Of a DNA stretch of 9,323 bases, positions 1 to 6,423 are shown in pieces. The DNA is taken from contig JAGARF010000196.1 in assembly GCA_017622395.1 (NCBI GenBank), positions 1-9,323 of the forward strand, read 5' to 3'. This stretch comes from Clostridia bacterium. GTDB lineage: Bacteria > Bacillota > Clostridia > RGIG6154. Positions within the stretch are counted from its first letter, which is position 1; every line of letters starts with the position of its first letter. The position numbers were made by a program, and so were the translations under genes. Under the pieces are notes generated by a model. That model saw only the letters and a program-made list of their open reading frames with translations, did no database searches and was not told the DNA's origin.

Positions 1-1379
1 AATGGTACACAGATATTGTAAAGAAAGCTGAGCTTGTTGATTATTCAAGAGTTCGCGGCTGTATGATAATCAAGCCTTACGGCTATGCTATATGGGAAAA
101 CATTCAGGCAACTCTTGACAAGATGTTCAAGGATTTGGGACACGAAAATGTTTATATGCCTATGTTTATTCCTGAAAGCTTACTTCAGAAAGAAAAGGAC
201 CATGTTGAGGGCTTTGCTCCTGAAGTTGCATGGGTAACTCACGGAGGACTTGAGCCTTTAACAGAAAGACTTTGCGTTCGTCCTACATCAGAAACCCTTT
301 TCTGCGACCATTATAAAGACATTATTCACTCATACAGAGACCTGCCAAAGCTTTACAATCAGTGGTGCAGCGTTGTAAGATGGGAAAAAACGACAAGACC
401 ATTCCTTCGCAGTCTTGAATTCTTATGGCAGGAAGGCCACACAGCACACGCAACAGCAGAAGAGGCACAGGAAGAAACAATCAGAATGTTAAATGTTTAT
501 GCTGACTTCTGTGAAAACTACCTTGCAATCCCTGTAGTAAAGGGTCAGAAAACTGACAAAGAAAAATTCGCAGGTGCAGAACAAACATACACAATTGAAG
601 CGTTGATGCACAGCGGTATCGCACTTCAGTCAGGTACATCACACAACTTTGGCGACGGCTTTGCAAAAGCATTTGACATTCAGTTTGCTGATAAAGACAA
701 TCAGCTTAAATATGTTCATCAGACCTCATGGGGTATGACAACAAGACTTATCGGTGCAATCATTATGGTTCACGGTGATGATAACGGACTTGTTCTCCCA
801 CCAAAAATCGCTCCTACTCAGGTTATGATTATTCCAATCGCACAGCATAAGGAAGGCGTGCTTGATAAAGCAGATGAGCTTTATAATACTCTTAAAGACA
901 GTATCAGAGTTAAAGTTGATGCATCAGACAAGAGCCCTGGATTTAAGTTCAGCGATCAGGAAATGAGAGGTATACCGCTCAGAATTGAAATCGGTCCTCA
1001 GGATATCGAAAACAATCAGGCAGTTATTGCCCGTCGTGACAACGGCGAAAAGGTTGTTGTTTCTCTTGACAACATAAAAGAAGAAGTTGAAAGACTTTTA
1101 GATGTGGTTCAAAATGCAATGCTTGAAAAAGCAAGAGCACACAGAGAAGAAAGAACCTACAAAATGACAGACATTGACGAAATGAAGAAACAGCTTGACG
1201 AAAACCCGGGCTTTATCAAAGCTATGTGGTGCGGCGATCAGGAATGTGAGCTTAAAGTTAAAGAACTTACAGGTGCAACCTCAAGATGTATCCCATTTGA
1301 GCAGGAAGAAATTTCAGATAAATGTATCTGCTGCGGAAAACCTGCCAAAAAGATGGTATATTGGGGTAAAGCATATTAA
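1..1379 (+). CDS. proS: Prolyl-tRNA synthetase, archaeal/eukaryal type (5' partial)
   Basis: Cytoplasmic class II aminoacyl-tRNA synthetase that charges tRNA-Pro with proline using ATP. The reading frame is open from base 3 and the window begins inside the gene: the 20 codons before the first ATG (base 63) encode WYTDIV...DYSRVRGC, conserved family sequence, so that ATG is internal. 458 residues are visible, and about 20 are missing. In visible numbering: RPTSE at 93-97; motif 2 with RWE...TRPFLR around 124-136; EFLWQEGHTAH at 139-149; motif 3 TSWGMTTRLIGA at 241-252. The anticodon-binding domain begins near LPPKIAP (265). The C-terminal zinc domain has C410/C415 and C441/C444, the spacing of the known zinc ligands of this type, and ends in WGKAY. 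The large editing insertion of the E. coli-type enzyme is absent, which is usual for the archaeal type found in many Clostridia. It converges on the lacZ operon and has its own terminator. Identity is secure. Confidence 0.97.
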   Translation, partial: WYTDIVKKAELVDYSRVRGCMIIKPYGYAIWENIQATLDKMFKDLGHENVYMPMFIPESLLQKEKDHVEGFAPEVAWVTHGGLEPLTERLCVRPTSETLFCDHYKDIIHSYRDLPKLYNQWCSVVRWEKTTRPFLRSLEFLWQEGHTAHATAEEAQEETIRMLNVYADFCENYLAIPVVKGQKTDKEKFAGAEQTYTIEALMHSGIALQSGTSHNFGDGFAKAFDIQFADKDNQLKYVHQTSWGMTTRLIGAIIMVHGDDNGLVLPPKIAPTQVMIIPIAQHKEGVLDKADELYNTLKDSIRVKVDASDKSPGFKFSDQEMRGIPLRIEIGPQDIENNQAVIARRDNGEKVVVSLDNIKEEVERLLDVVQNAMLEKARAHREERTYKMTDIDEMKKQLDENPGFIKAMWCGDQECELKVKELTGATSRCIPFEQEEISDKCICCGKPAKKMVYWGKAY

Positions 1380-1383
1380 ACGA

Positions 1384-1447
1384 GCAAAGCAAGTTTGCTT
1401 CATTCAGACTTTGCCTGTGCTTCATATCGGCATAGCCGGTACTTCAT
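1384..1447. repeat. CTTCAT-spaced mini-hairpin array (three units, 22-bp period)
   Basis: CTTCAT occurs at 1398-1403, 1420-1425 and 1442-1447, exactly 22 bases apart each time. Each copy is preceded by a small inverted repeat: AAGCAA/TTGCTT (1387-1392 with 1395-1400); CAGAC/GCCTG around TTT (1405-1409 with 1413-1417, fully paired only in the minus-strand RNA through one G-U); and TATCGGC/GCCGGTA around ATA (1425-1431 with 1435-1441, one U-G in the plus-strand RNA). The stems differ in sequence while the spacer is constant. From memory this resembles intergenic repeat strings in Clostridia genomes (palindromes separated by an ACTTCAT-like linker), but I cannot confirm a family name. It lies directly between the proS stop and the terminator hairpin, which acts as a fourth unit. 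Confidence 0.6.
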
Positions 1448-1488
1448 ACAAAAAGACTTGCACACGCAAGTCTTTTTGTATATTATTT
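1446..1488. terminator. Bidirectional Rho-independent terminator between proS and the lacZ operon
   Basis: Bases 1446-1461 pair perfectly with 1466-1481 around the four-base loop ACAC, giving a 16-bp stem with a GACTTGC/GCAAGTC core flanked by A5 and T5. On the plus strand the stem runs into a T-rich tract (1473-1488), which suits proS. On the minus strand the complementary T tract suits the convergent operon, whose last stop codon (1483-1485) lies just before the hairpin on that strand. The outermost pairs overlap the last CTTCAT unit. Confidence 0.9.
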
Positions 1489-1815
1489 AGCTTTTCCACA
1501 AGCGCAGGTGCCTGTGTAGCTGTGGTTTACTCTGCCACATTCTTCGCATTTCCAACCGTCTTTTATTTCTTCCTTGTCTTTATTGTTTTTACGGTCGATT
1601 TCCATAATTTTGTATTTTATGTACTCAACATCTTCCGCCATATCAAGGAATAAGAACAAAAAGCCTGCATAAAACAATGTTGCCACAATTCCTACAATAA
1701 GATACAAAAGTCCTGCTAAGAAATTCTGCCCAAATAATCCAAAGCTTCCGATTATGACAATTAAAATCATAATCACAAGTAAAACAATACAACCTTTTCT
1801 CAAAATTTCAGTCAT
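1483..1815 (-). CDS. Small two-helix membrane protein with C-terminal zinc ribbon
   Basis: 110 residues, not a recognised named gene. Two hydrophobic segments, about residues 8-28 and 32-58, should span the membrane. They are followed by a charged linker (59-87, rich in K, E and D) and a C-terminal zinc ribbon with C90-x2-C93 and C104-x-C106 in a CxxCGxVN...GTCxCG pattern common at the ends of clostridial membrane proteins. The ribbon could bind protein or nucleic acid at the cytoplasmic face, but the function is unknown. The ATG overlaps the end of the VanZ-like gene by 8 bases (ATGACTGA), so translation is probably coupled; a modest AAAGGGATG ribosome binding site lies within the upstream gene. 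It is the last gene of the lacZ operon and ends at the bidirectional terminator. Confidence 0.8.
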   Translation of the reverse strand: MTEILRKGCIVLLVIMILIVIIGSFGLFGQNFLAGLLYLIVGIVATLFYAGFLFLFLDMAEDVEYIKYKIMEIDRKNNKDKEEIKDGWKCEECGRVNHSYTGTCACGKAK

Positions 1816-2287
1816 TTATAACATCCCTTTTTCTTATTAATTTTAATATTCCTATTATTATCATTATTCCTATAATTGCTCCGCCGGTATCTATTAAAAC
1901 ATCATACCACCTGCAGGCTCGCCCTTTTACAAAAAGCTGATGTATTTCATCTGTGACTGCGTAAAGGGTACAAAGCATTGTTGCAGAAATTACAAGTTTT
2001 CTCTTTTTGTGCAAAAGAAAAGCTATATACGAAAGTATACCAAGGATTGCATACTCTGTCAAATGTGCAGCCTTTCTTATGGCGGTTTGATATGGTTCCA
2101 CCTTTTCCATTTTCTTTTTAGGCGGAAGCTTTTTAAAATTTTTAGAAATAGTTGAGGCTATTTTTACAAGAGTTTTTCCGCTTGTTTTCTTTGATACGGT
2201 TGCCTCCTGTGCAGAAAACATAAATATAACGCACATCCAAAGCACAACCAAAGTCCACGCAATTATTTTTTTGTAAATTTTTCTCAC
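1808..2287 (-). CDS. VanZ-like family integral membrane protein
   Basis: VanZ-family proteins are small multi-pass membrane proteins. The founding member gives low-level teicoplanin resistance by an unclear mechanism, and most relatives, probably including this one, have no known role. In the 159-residue frame counted from GTG: helix 1 about 8-25; a basic loop (KKLPPKKK, 52-59); helices 2-4 about 73-93, 98-118 and 131-151. The family motifs are present: R71-K72-x2-H75-x2-E78-Y79, D113-E114-x2-Q117-x-F119, and R126...D129...D133-x-G-G. Length is typical. The start is uncertain: the only standard start codon after the in-frame stop is the GTG at 2285-2287, which lies inside the Shine-Dalgarno sequence. 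ATT three codons later is better placed (see finding). It lies 23 bases after the PHP gene and overlaps the zinc-ribbon gene by 8 bases, so it is in the same operon. Confidence 0.9.
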   Translation of the reverse strand: MRKIYKKIIAWTLVVLWMCVIFMFSAQEATVSKKTSGKTLVKIASTISKNFKKLPPKKKMEKVEPYQTAIRKAAHLTEYAILGILSYIAFLLHKKRKLVISATMLCTLYAVTDEIHQLFVKGRACRWYDVLIDTGGAIIGIMIIIGILKLIRKRDVIND

Positions 2288-2293
2288 CTCTTT
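2283..2293 (-). promoter_or_regulatory. Strong Shine-Dalgarno for the VanZ-like gene, overlapping its apparent GTG start
   Basis: The minus strand reads AAAGAGGTGAG, which matches the anti-Shine-Dalgarno complement AAGGAGGTGAT at 9 of 11 positions. The apparent GTG start (2285-2287) is part of this sequence and so cannot be optimally spaced. Six bases after AGGTG comes an in-frame ATT (2276-2278). In the LRAT-like gene the same AAAGAGGTG is followed by ATG after five bases. Confidence 0.65.
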
Positions 2294-2310
2294 ATTTTCA
2301 CTTCACAAAT

Positions 2311-2988
2311 TCAGTTGCAATCATAAAAGACTTTCATTTCTCCATTTTTAACAGCTTTTACAAATTCCCTCTCGCTGAATATGGGTTTATCTGAACATAC
2401 CCCTGCAAGATTTTTCCTTTTGCTTCCGCTATGATTATCGGAGCCTGCAAATTCTATTAAATTATAATATTCAGCATAGGTTTTTGCCATCTTATTTTCT
2501 TCTTCTTTTTTGCTGGCATTAATTACCTCCACACCGTGCACACAATCGGGAAACAATCTTATATGGTCTATATATACTGCCTGACAATAAGGATGTGCCT
2601 GTATCACAAGAGCACCGTTTTCCATAAGGTACTTTAATTCTTCACTTCTTTTCATATCCATAATTTGGGGATGTTCAAGATACCATTCTTTATCAAGACC
2701 ATAGACCAGAAAATCTGTTCCTTTATATGTCATTTCAGCACCGCAAAAGACTTTAAGCCCAATTTCTTTTCCAATCTCCAATCCCTTTTCGAAATCGGAA
2801 AAATAAAAGTTTATCTTTTCCTCATAAGGCAAATCAGCATCAATATTAATGTTACCATCAAGGAAGTGGTTTGTTACAAAAACGCCGTCATATCCTAAGG
2901 ATTTATAATACTCAAGAGTTTCCCTGATATCAGCGGTTGCACATCTGCTCACAGGGCAGGTGTGAAGATGTGTTTCATATTTATACAT
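2311..2988 (-). CDS. PHP-domain metal-dependent phosphoesterase
   Basis: 225-residue single-domain protein of the polymerase and histidinol phosphatase (PHP) superfamily, which hydrolyses phosphate esters with a cluster of bound metals; the substrate cannot be told from sequence. Likely metal ligands are visible in family order: H7-x-H9 in ETHLHT, H41 in VTNH, E85 in CGAEMT, H132 in IQAHPY, and D184 with H186 in GSDNH. The length suits the short stand-alone PHP proteins (histidinol-phosphatase or YciV/RNase AM-like), not a polymerase. No signal peptide, so cytoplasmic. The ATG is preceded by GGGGGAT, and the stop codon of lacZ (3001-3003) abuts this ribosome binding site, with only 12 bases between the genes. 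Translation coupling with lacZ is therefore likely. A role in removing phosphate from a sugar or nucleotide is possible, but it is inferred only from context. Confidence 0.92.
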   Translation of the reverse strand: MYKYETHLHTCPVSRCATADIRETLEYYKSLGYDGVFVTNHFLDGNINIDADLPYEEKINFYFSDFEKGLEIGKEIGLKVFCGAEMTYKGTDFLVYGLDKEWYLEHPQIMDMKRSEELKYLMENGALVIQAHPYCQAVYIDHIRLFPDCVHGVEVINASKKEEENKMAKTYAEYYNLIEFAGSDNHSGSKRKNLAGVCSDKPIFSEREFVKAVKNGEMKVFYDCN

Positions 2989-3000
2989 TTATTATCCCCC

Positions 3001-5853
3001 TTACTTTATATAAAACTCAAAATGAATTGTTTTTTCTGAAAGACGATACTTATCAAGAAGCTCCGGACCGCAGGAATTAGAGCCTATTCCTGAATTTTTA
3101 TAATCTATGCGTATATTGGTGCAATCAGATTTTATAAGTTCGTCCTGATGAGTTGCCTTCATAAGCATTTCGGATGTGTAGTGTGACACATTGAACTCCA
3201 TACAATCTGCTTCAAAACACAAACCATTCTTCACGGAAAGTCTCTTAGTTTTTATATGATTTCCGTGTTCCTGAGGCACAATATAATTTACATACTCCTT
3301 ATCTGCATTGCTTTCATACCAATCCACCATTGAAGCGTGATTCATATCACAGTAGCTTTCGTATGGACCCATACCATAATAGCTGAATTCCGCTTTTTCA
3401 TAAGCTGTTTTTATTTCAAAGCCAAGACGCGGCAACCAGATACATTCCTCCTTGACATTTCCGTCAAGCACAACCTTTATTGTGCCATCGGTCATCACGG
3501 AATATTTTGCTGTGTATTTAAAGTACGGAGTTCTTGAAACCCCTGAAAGACTTCCTTTAACCGTAATTTCTGCACCGCTTAATATACATTCATACACCTT
3601 ATCAAACTGTCTGTCAAGGTTTTCGCTCTGCCAGGCATCTTGCCAATACCACTTATGTCGGATTTTTCTTTCGTTATCAGTTGGTGTCCGCATTGCCGTT
3701 ATTCTGATTGGTGCTTTAAGCTGTTCCTCGCCGTTTTTTATAAGACTTACAAATGTACCTGAATGTTTTGAAAAGGTATATTTGAAATCCTCTCCCTCAA
3801 AAACAATAAAATTATCATCTTCAGTTGTTTCTGCAGCTTTGCAGACTGTCTTCTTTTCAACTCTCACAACAGGTATTTCCAATTGCTTTTGAGCAACACA
3901 GTAGCCTGTCTTATCATACAGATAGCAGTGAACATATGCACCAAGCACACATTTTTCAGGCAGTTTTATTTTAATTCCTCTGGTTTGCTTTGGTTCAACA
4001 TCAAGTACAAGAATTTTTTCTTCTGTTACTTCCCCGTCAACCTTTATCTGATATTTAAACTCGTATTCCGAAAGGTTGGTAAAATCATATCTGTTAAAAA
4101 CAACTATTTCGTCCCCTGAAAGCTGGCAATCCATATACTGATATGCCATCTTGACCTCTAAGGAGCCTGCTTTTAAGCCTCTGTCATAAAACACCATTCC
4201 ATCTGCACAGAAGTTAGCATCATTTGTAAGCTCACCTTCAAAATCACCGCCATATTTAGGCACACCATCTACTACAACCGTATGGTCTGCCCACTCCCAG
4301 ATACAGCCACCGATTAACTTTTTGTGTTTATATATCAAATCCCAATAGTCACATACATCGCCCGGTCCATTACCCATTGCGTGAGAATACTCACATAAAA
4401 AGTACGGATGTTTAAATTTCGGGTTTTCTGCCTTTAGTTTTATTCCGTCAATACCCTCATACATTTTGGAATAAACATCCGTTCTGTCAGCATAATGTGT
4501 GGTATCAGTACCATAAAATTCCGACATTTCCGCCTCACGGCAGGCATCTTCACAATGCACAAGTCTTTTTTTATCCTTTGACTTTATATACTCTATCATT
4601 GCAACATGGTTGTCGCCGTGTCCGCTTTCATTTCCTGTTGACCAGGAAAAGATTGAGGGGTGGTTTTTGTCCCTTTGATATGCTCTCTCCATACGCTCAA
4701 CAAAACTATGTTTCCATAGAGGATTAGCACAAGGCCATACAGGGTTATTCAAACAATCATATCCGCAACCTTCTGCACTTCTTAAACTTACTCCGTGAGT
4801 TTCAAGGTCTGTTTCAAGCATAACATAGAATCCAAGCTCATCGCACATTTCAAGAAATTTAGGTGCAGGCGGATAATGAGAGGTTCTTATTGTGTTGATG
4901 TTAAGCTTTTTCATTAACAGCAGGTCCTTTTTCAGTTCTTCCTCTGTCATTGTCCATCCATTATAGGGGTGAGTATCGTGATGGTTTACACCCTTAAGCT
5001 TTACCTCAACTCCGTTTACCAGAAATTCATAATCCTTACCTGTTTCATAGGTTACAAATCCCACCTTCTGAGAGATAACTTCACCCTCATATTCAAATAC
5101 AAGCTCATAAAGATACGGCTTTTCTGCATTCCATTTTATCGGGTTTTCAACCGTAAAGCTTGTGCTGTTTTCAGCAAATTTTTCATATAGAACATTCTTT
5201 TCCTTATCGTAAAGAGTTATATCTGCCTTGCCTTCAAAAGAAACATTTATAACATTATCATCTGTAGTAATTCTGATATCTTTGATATGACCCTTTGGTC
5301 TTGAGAGAAGATATACATCTCTGAAAATTCCGTTAAATCTGAAAAAGTCCTGGTCCTCAAGATAACTGCCGGAGCACCACTTCCGAACTTTTGCTGTGAC
5401 GGTATTTACCCCCTCTTTCACATAACTGCTTATATCAAATTCAGCCTGCAAATGACTGCCTTGTGAATAACCCACATAATTATCGTTGATAAAAAGTTCC
5501 AGACAGCTTGATACCCCTTCAAAAACAATATATGTACTGCAGTCTGTGTTTTGAAGCTGAAACTCGCGTCTGTATATACCCATTGGGTTATTATTTGGAA
5601 CATACGGAGGGTCATAAGAATAGGGATATGCCACATTGGTGTAGTTAGGGTTTTCATAACCGCGAAGCTGCCAGCATGAAGGAACATCAATTTTATCCCA
5701 CTCTTTTTCTATATAATTTTCCTCGAAGTCGCAGTCATAAAACTTAAAATCCCATATACCATTAAGGATTGTGCATCCGTTTTCAGGAATATAGTATGCT
5801 CTCTGGGGTTCTCTGTTTTCTGCAATACTATTTAAATTTTCATATTTTCTCAT
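3001..5853 (-). CDS. lacZ: Beta-galactosidase, LacZ-type glycoside hydrolase family 2
   Basis: Retaining glycosidase releasing terminal beta-galactose, 950 residues against 1023 in E. coli LacZ. The LacZ layout is complete: N-terminal sugar-binding jelly roll (about 30-190, with NVAYPYSYDPPYVP at 73-86 and EDQDFFR...GIFRDV at 166-180), Ig-like domain (190-280), TIM barrel (285-570), a second Ig-like domain, and the C-terminal beta-sandwich (690-950, with PTDN at 724-727). Acid/base E409 lies in GNESGHG and nucleophile E488 in CEYSHAMGN; metal-site residues E351 and H353 lie in ETHG. No signal peptide, so it acts in the cytoplasm on imported sugars. E. coli Asn102 is replaced by D81 and Trp999 by C928, so specificity may not be for lactose. 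The ATG is preceded by AAGGGAG and by a near-consensus promoter. First gene of a four-gene operon. The GH2 assignment is secure; the exact substrate is not. Confidence 0.95.
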   Translation of the reverse strand: MRKYENLNSIAENREPQRAYYIPENGCTILNGIWDFKFYDCDFEENYIEKEWDKIDVPSCWQLRGYENPNYTNVAYPYSYDPPYVPNNNPMGIYRREFQLQNTDCSTYIVFEGVSSCLELFINDNYVGYSQGSHLQAEFDISSYVKEGVNTVTAKVRKWCSGSYLEDQDFFRFNGIFRDVYLLSRPKGHIKDIRITTDDNVINVSFEGKADITLYDKEKNVLYEKFAENSTSFTVENPIKWNAEKPYLYELVFEYEGEVISQKVGFVTYETGKDYEFLVNGVEVKLKGVNHHDTHPYNGWTMTEEELKKDLLLMKKLNINTIRTSHYPPAPKFLEMCDELGFYVMLETDLETHGVSLRSAEGCGYDCLNNPVWPCANPLWKHSFVERMERAYQRDKNHPSIFSWSTGNESGHGDNHVAMIEYIKSKDKKRLVHCEDACREAEMSEFYGTDTTHYADRTDVYSKMYEGIDGIKLKAENPKFKHPYFLCEYSHAMGNGPGDVCDYWDLIYKHKKLIGGCIWEWADHTVVVDGVPKYGGDFEGELTNDANFCADGMVFYDRGLKAGSLEVKMAYQYMDCQLSGDEIVVFNRYDFTNLSEYEFKYQIKVDGEVTEEKILVLDVEPKQTRGIKIKLPEKCVLGAYVHCYLYDKTGYCVAQKQLEIPVVRVEKKTVCKAAETTEDDNFIVFEGEDFKYTFSKHSGTFVSLIKNGEEQLKAPIRITAMRTPTDNERKIRHKWYWQDAWQSENLDRQFDKVYECILSGAEITVKGSLSGVSRTPYFKYTAKYSVMTDGTIKVVLDGNVKEECIWLPRLGFEIKTAYEKAEFSYYGMGPYESYCDMNHASMVDWYESNADKEYVNYIVPQEHGNHIKTKRLSVKNGLCFEADCMEFNVSHYTSEMLMKATHQDELIKSDCTNIRIDYKNSGIGSNSCGPELLDKYRLSEKTIHFEFYIK

Positions 5854-5882
5854 ATGTACTTCTCCCTTAGTTACCTATGGAT

Positions 5883-5911
5883 ATTATATTACATTTCATA
5901 TATTTTTTCAA
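5883..5911 (-). promoter_or_regulatory. Sigma-70-type promoter of the lacZ operon
   Basis: On the minus strand TTGAAA (5906-5911) is separated by exactly 17 bases from a perfect TATAAT (5883-5888). Transcription would start near 5876, leaving a leader of about 20 bases that contains the AAGGGAG ribosome binding site. The -35 box and spacer lie inside the last codons of the LRAT-like gene. No clear operator palindrome is visible, so regulation cannot be read from the sequence. Confidence 0.75.
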
Positions 5912-6338
5912 CAACTTTTACCACAGTTTTAATTACCGTTTTAACCTGATATGACTCTGAAATTCCTGTTTTGCACCAGATTGCAAAATGCTCGCAGTTG
6001 TTAAGTGCTAAATTGTATTTATCCTCACCAAGTCTGCTTTTTGCTCTTCCGACAGTTTCCTCAGGAGAATACAAATGATAACTCTCACCTTGTGTTTCAT
6101 ATCTTGCTTCTTTCTCGGGCTTTTCGTGTGTTTCAGGAAAAACCAACTCAAAAAACTCTTTTTTCCCGTCTAAAAATTCTTCCATTGTTCCATATCTTAC
6201 TGTTTTCCTGCCTTTAAAATCTCCACCATCTCCCGAATAGTGAATTACTCTGTTTTCACCTATATAAACTCCATAGTGTGAATACAAAAACCTCTTTACT
6301 CCTATTATATCTCCAGCTTGTAAATCTTTATAATACAT
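5889..6338 (-). CDS. LRAT-like (NlpC/P60-fold) thiol enzyme
   Basis: 149-residue protein with the signature of the lecithin:retinol acyltransferase (LRAT/H-rev107) branch of the circularly permuted NlpC/P60 papain-like fold. Members are cysteine acyltransferases, phospholipases or thiol hydrolases; the role of bacterial members is mostly unknown. The N-terminal half starts with AGDIIGVKR and carries the H21-YGVYIG and VIH33-Y histidines. The catalytic cysteine is C115 in the diagnostic NNCEHFA block (113-119). A charged segment (68-88) lies between. The C-terminus, residues 131-148, is a K/V-rich stretch (VKTVIKTVVKVVEKIY) likely to form an amphipathic helix that could touch the membrane; animal relatives have a C-terminal hydrophobic anchor. 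No signal peptide. The start codon is five bases after AAAGAGGTG. It stands alone between the two glycosidase genes, and its last codons contain the lacZ promoter. Family assignment is firm; the substrate is unknown. Confidence 0.85.
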   Translation of the reverse strand: MYYKDLQAGDIIGVKRFLYSHYGVYIGENRVIHYSGDGGDFKGRKTVRYGTMEEFLDGKKEFFELVFPETHEKPEKEARYETQGESYHLYSPEETVGRAKSRLGEDKYNLALNNCEHFAIWCKTGISESYQVKTVIKTVVKVVEKIYEM

Positions 6339-6375
6339 AAAAACACCTCTTTATATAATATAAAGAGATGTTTTT
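6339..6375 (-). terminator. Hairpin ending the glycosidase transcript and masking the LRAT-gene ribosome binding site
   Basis: Bases 6347-6355 pair with 6359-6367 around the loop 6356-6358, and 6339-6345 pair with 6369-6375 after one mismatch (6346/6368): 16 pairs in all. On the minus strand the descending arm is TATAAAGAGGTGTTTTT, ending in five Ts, so it can act as a weak AT-rich terminator about 50 bases after the glycosidase stop. The same arm holds the AAAGAGGTG ribosome binding site (6344-6352) of the LRAT-like gene and abuts its ATG, so read-through RNA would hide it. Confidence 0.65.
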
Positions 6376-6386
6376 ATTTATAACAA
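6357..6386 (-). promoter_or_regulatory. Possible promoter of the LRAT-like gene, inside the hairpin
   Basis: On the minus strand TTGTTA (6381-6386, 4 of 6 consensus) is followed after 18 bases by TATATT (6357-6362, 5 of 6). A start near 6350 would give a leader of only about 12 bases, just long enough to include AGAGGTG. Such RNA would lack the upstream arm of the hairpin. The match is moderate in an AT-rich region, so this is a prediction. Confidence 0.4.
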
Positions 6387-6423
6387 GGCATTCATCGTCG
6401 CGTCACATTCAAGGTCTTAACTC

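Noticed and set aside
63..65. ATG as the start of proS
   Set aside because: The frame is open upstream and encodes conserved ProRS residues to the window edge, so this is an internal methionine.
1195..1653. Plus-strand open frame of 152 codons crossing the proS end and the terminator
   Set aside because: It runs through the end of proS in another frame, then the hairpin array, then antisense to the zinc-ribbon gene; no family match and no ribosome binding site.
3452..3892. Plus-strand open frame of 146 codons antisense to lacZ
   Set aside because: Shadow of the lacZ coding sequence, which is clearly the real gene; composition is that of an antisense frame and no motif is present.
6387..6423. 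GC-richer patch with CGTCGCGTC in the gap after the glycosidase
   Set aside because: No extended inverted repeat, open frame or recognised site; probably plain 3' untranslated sequence.
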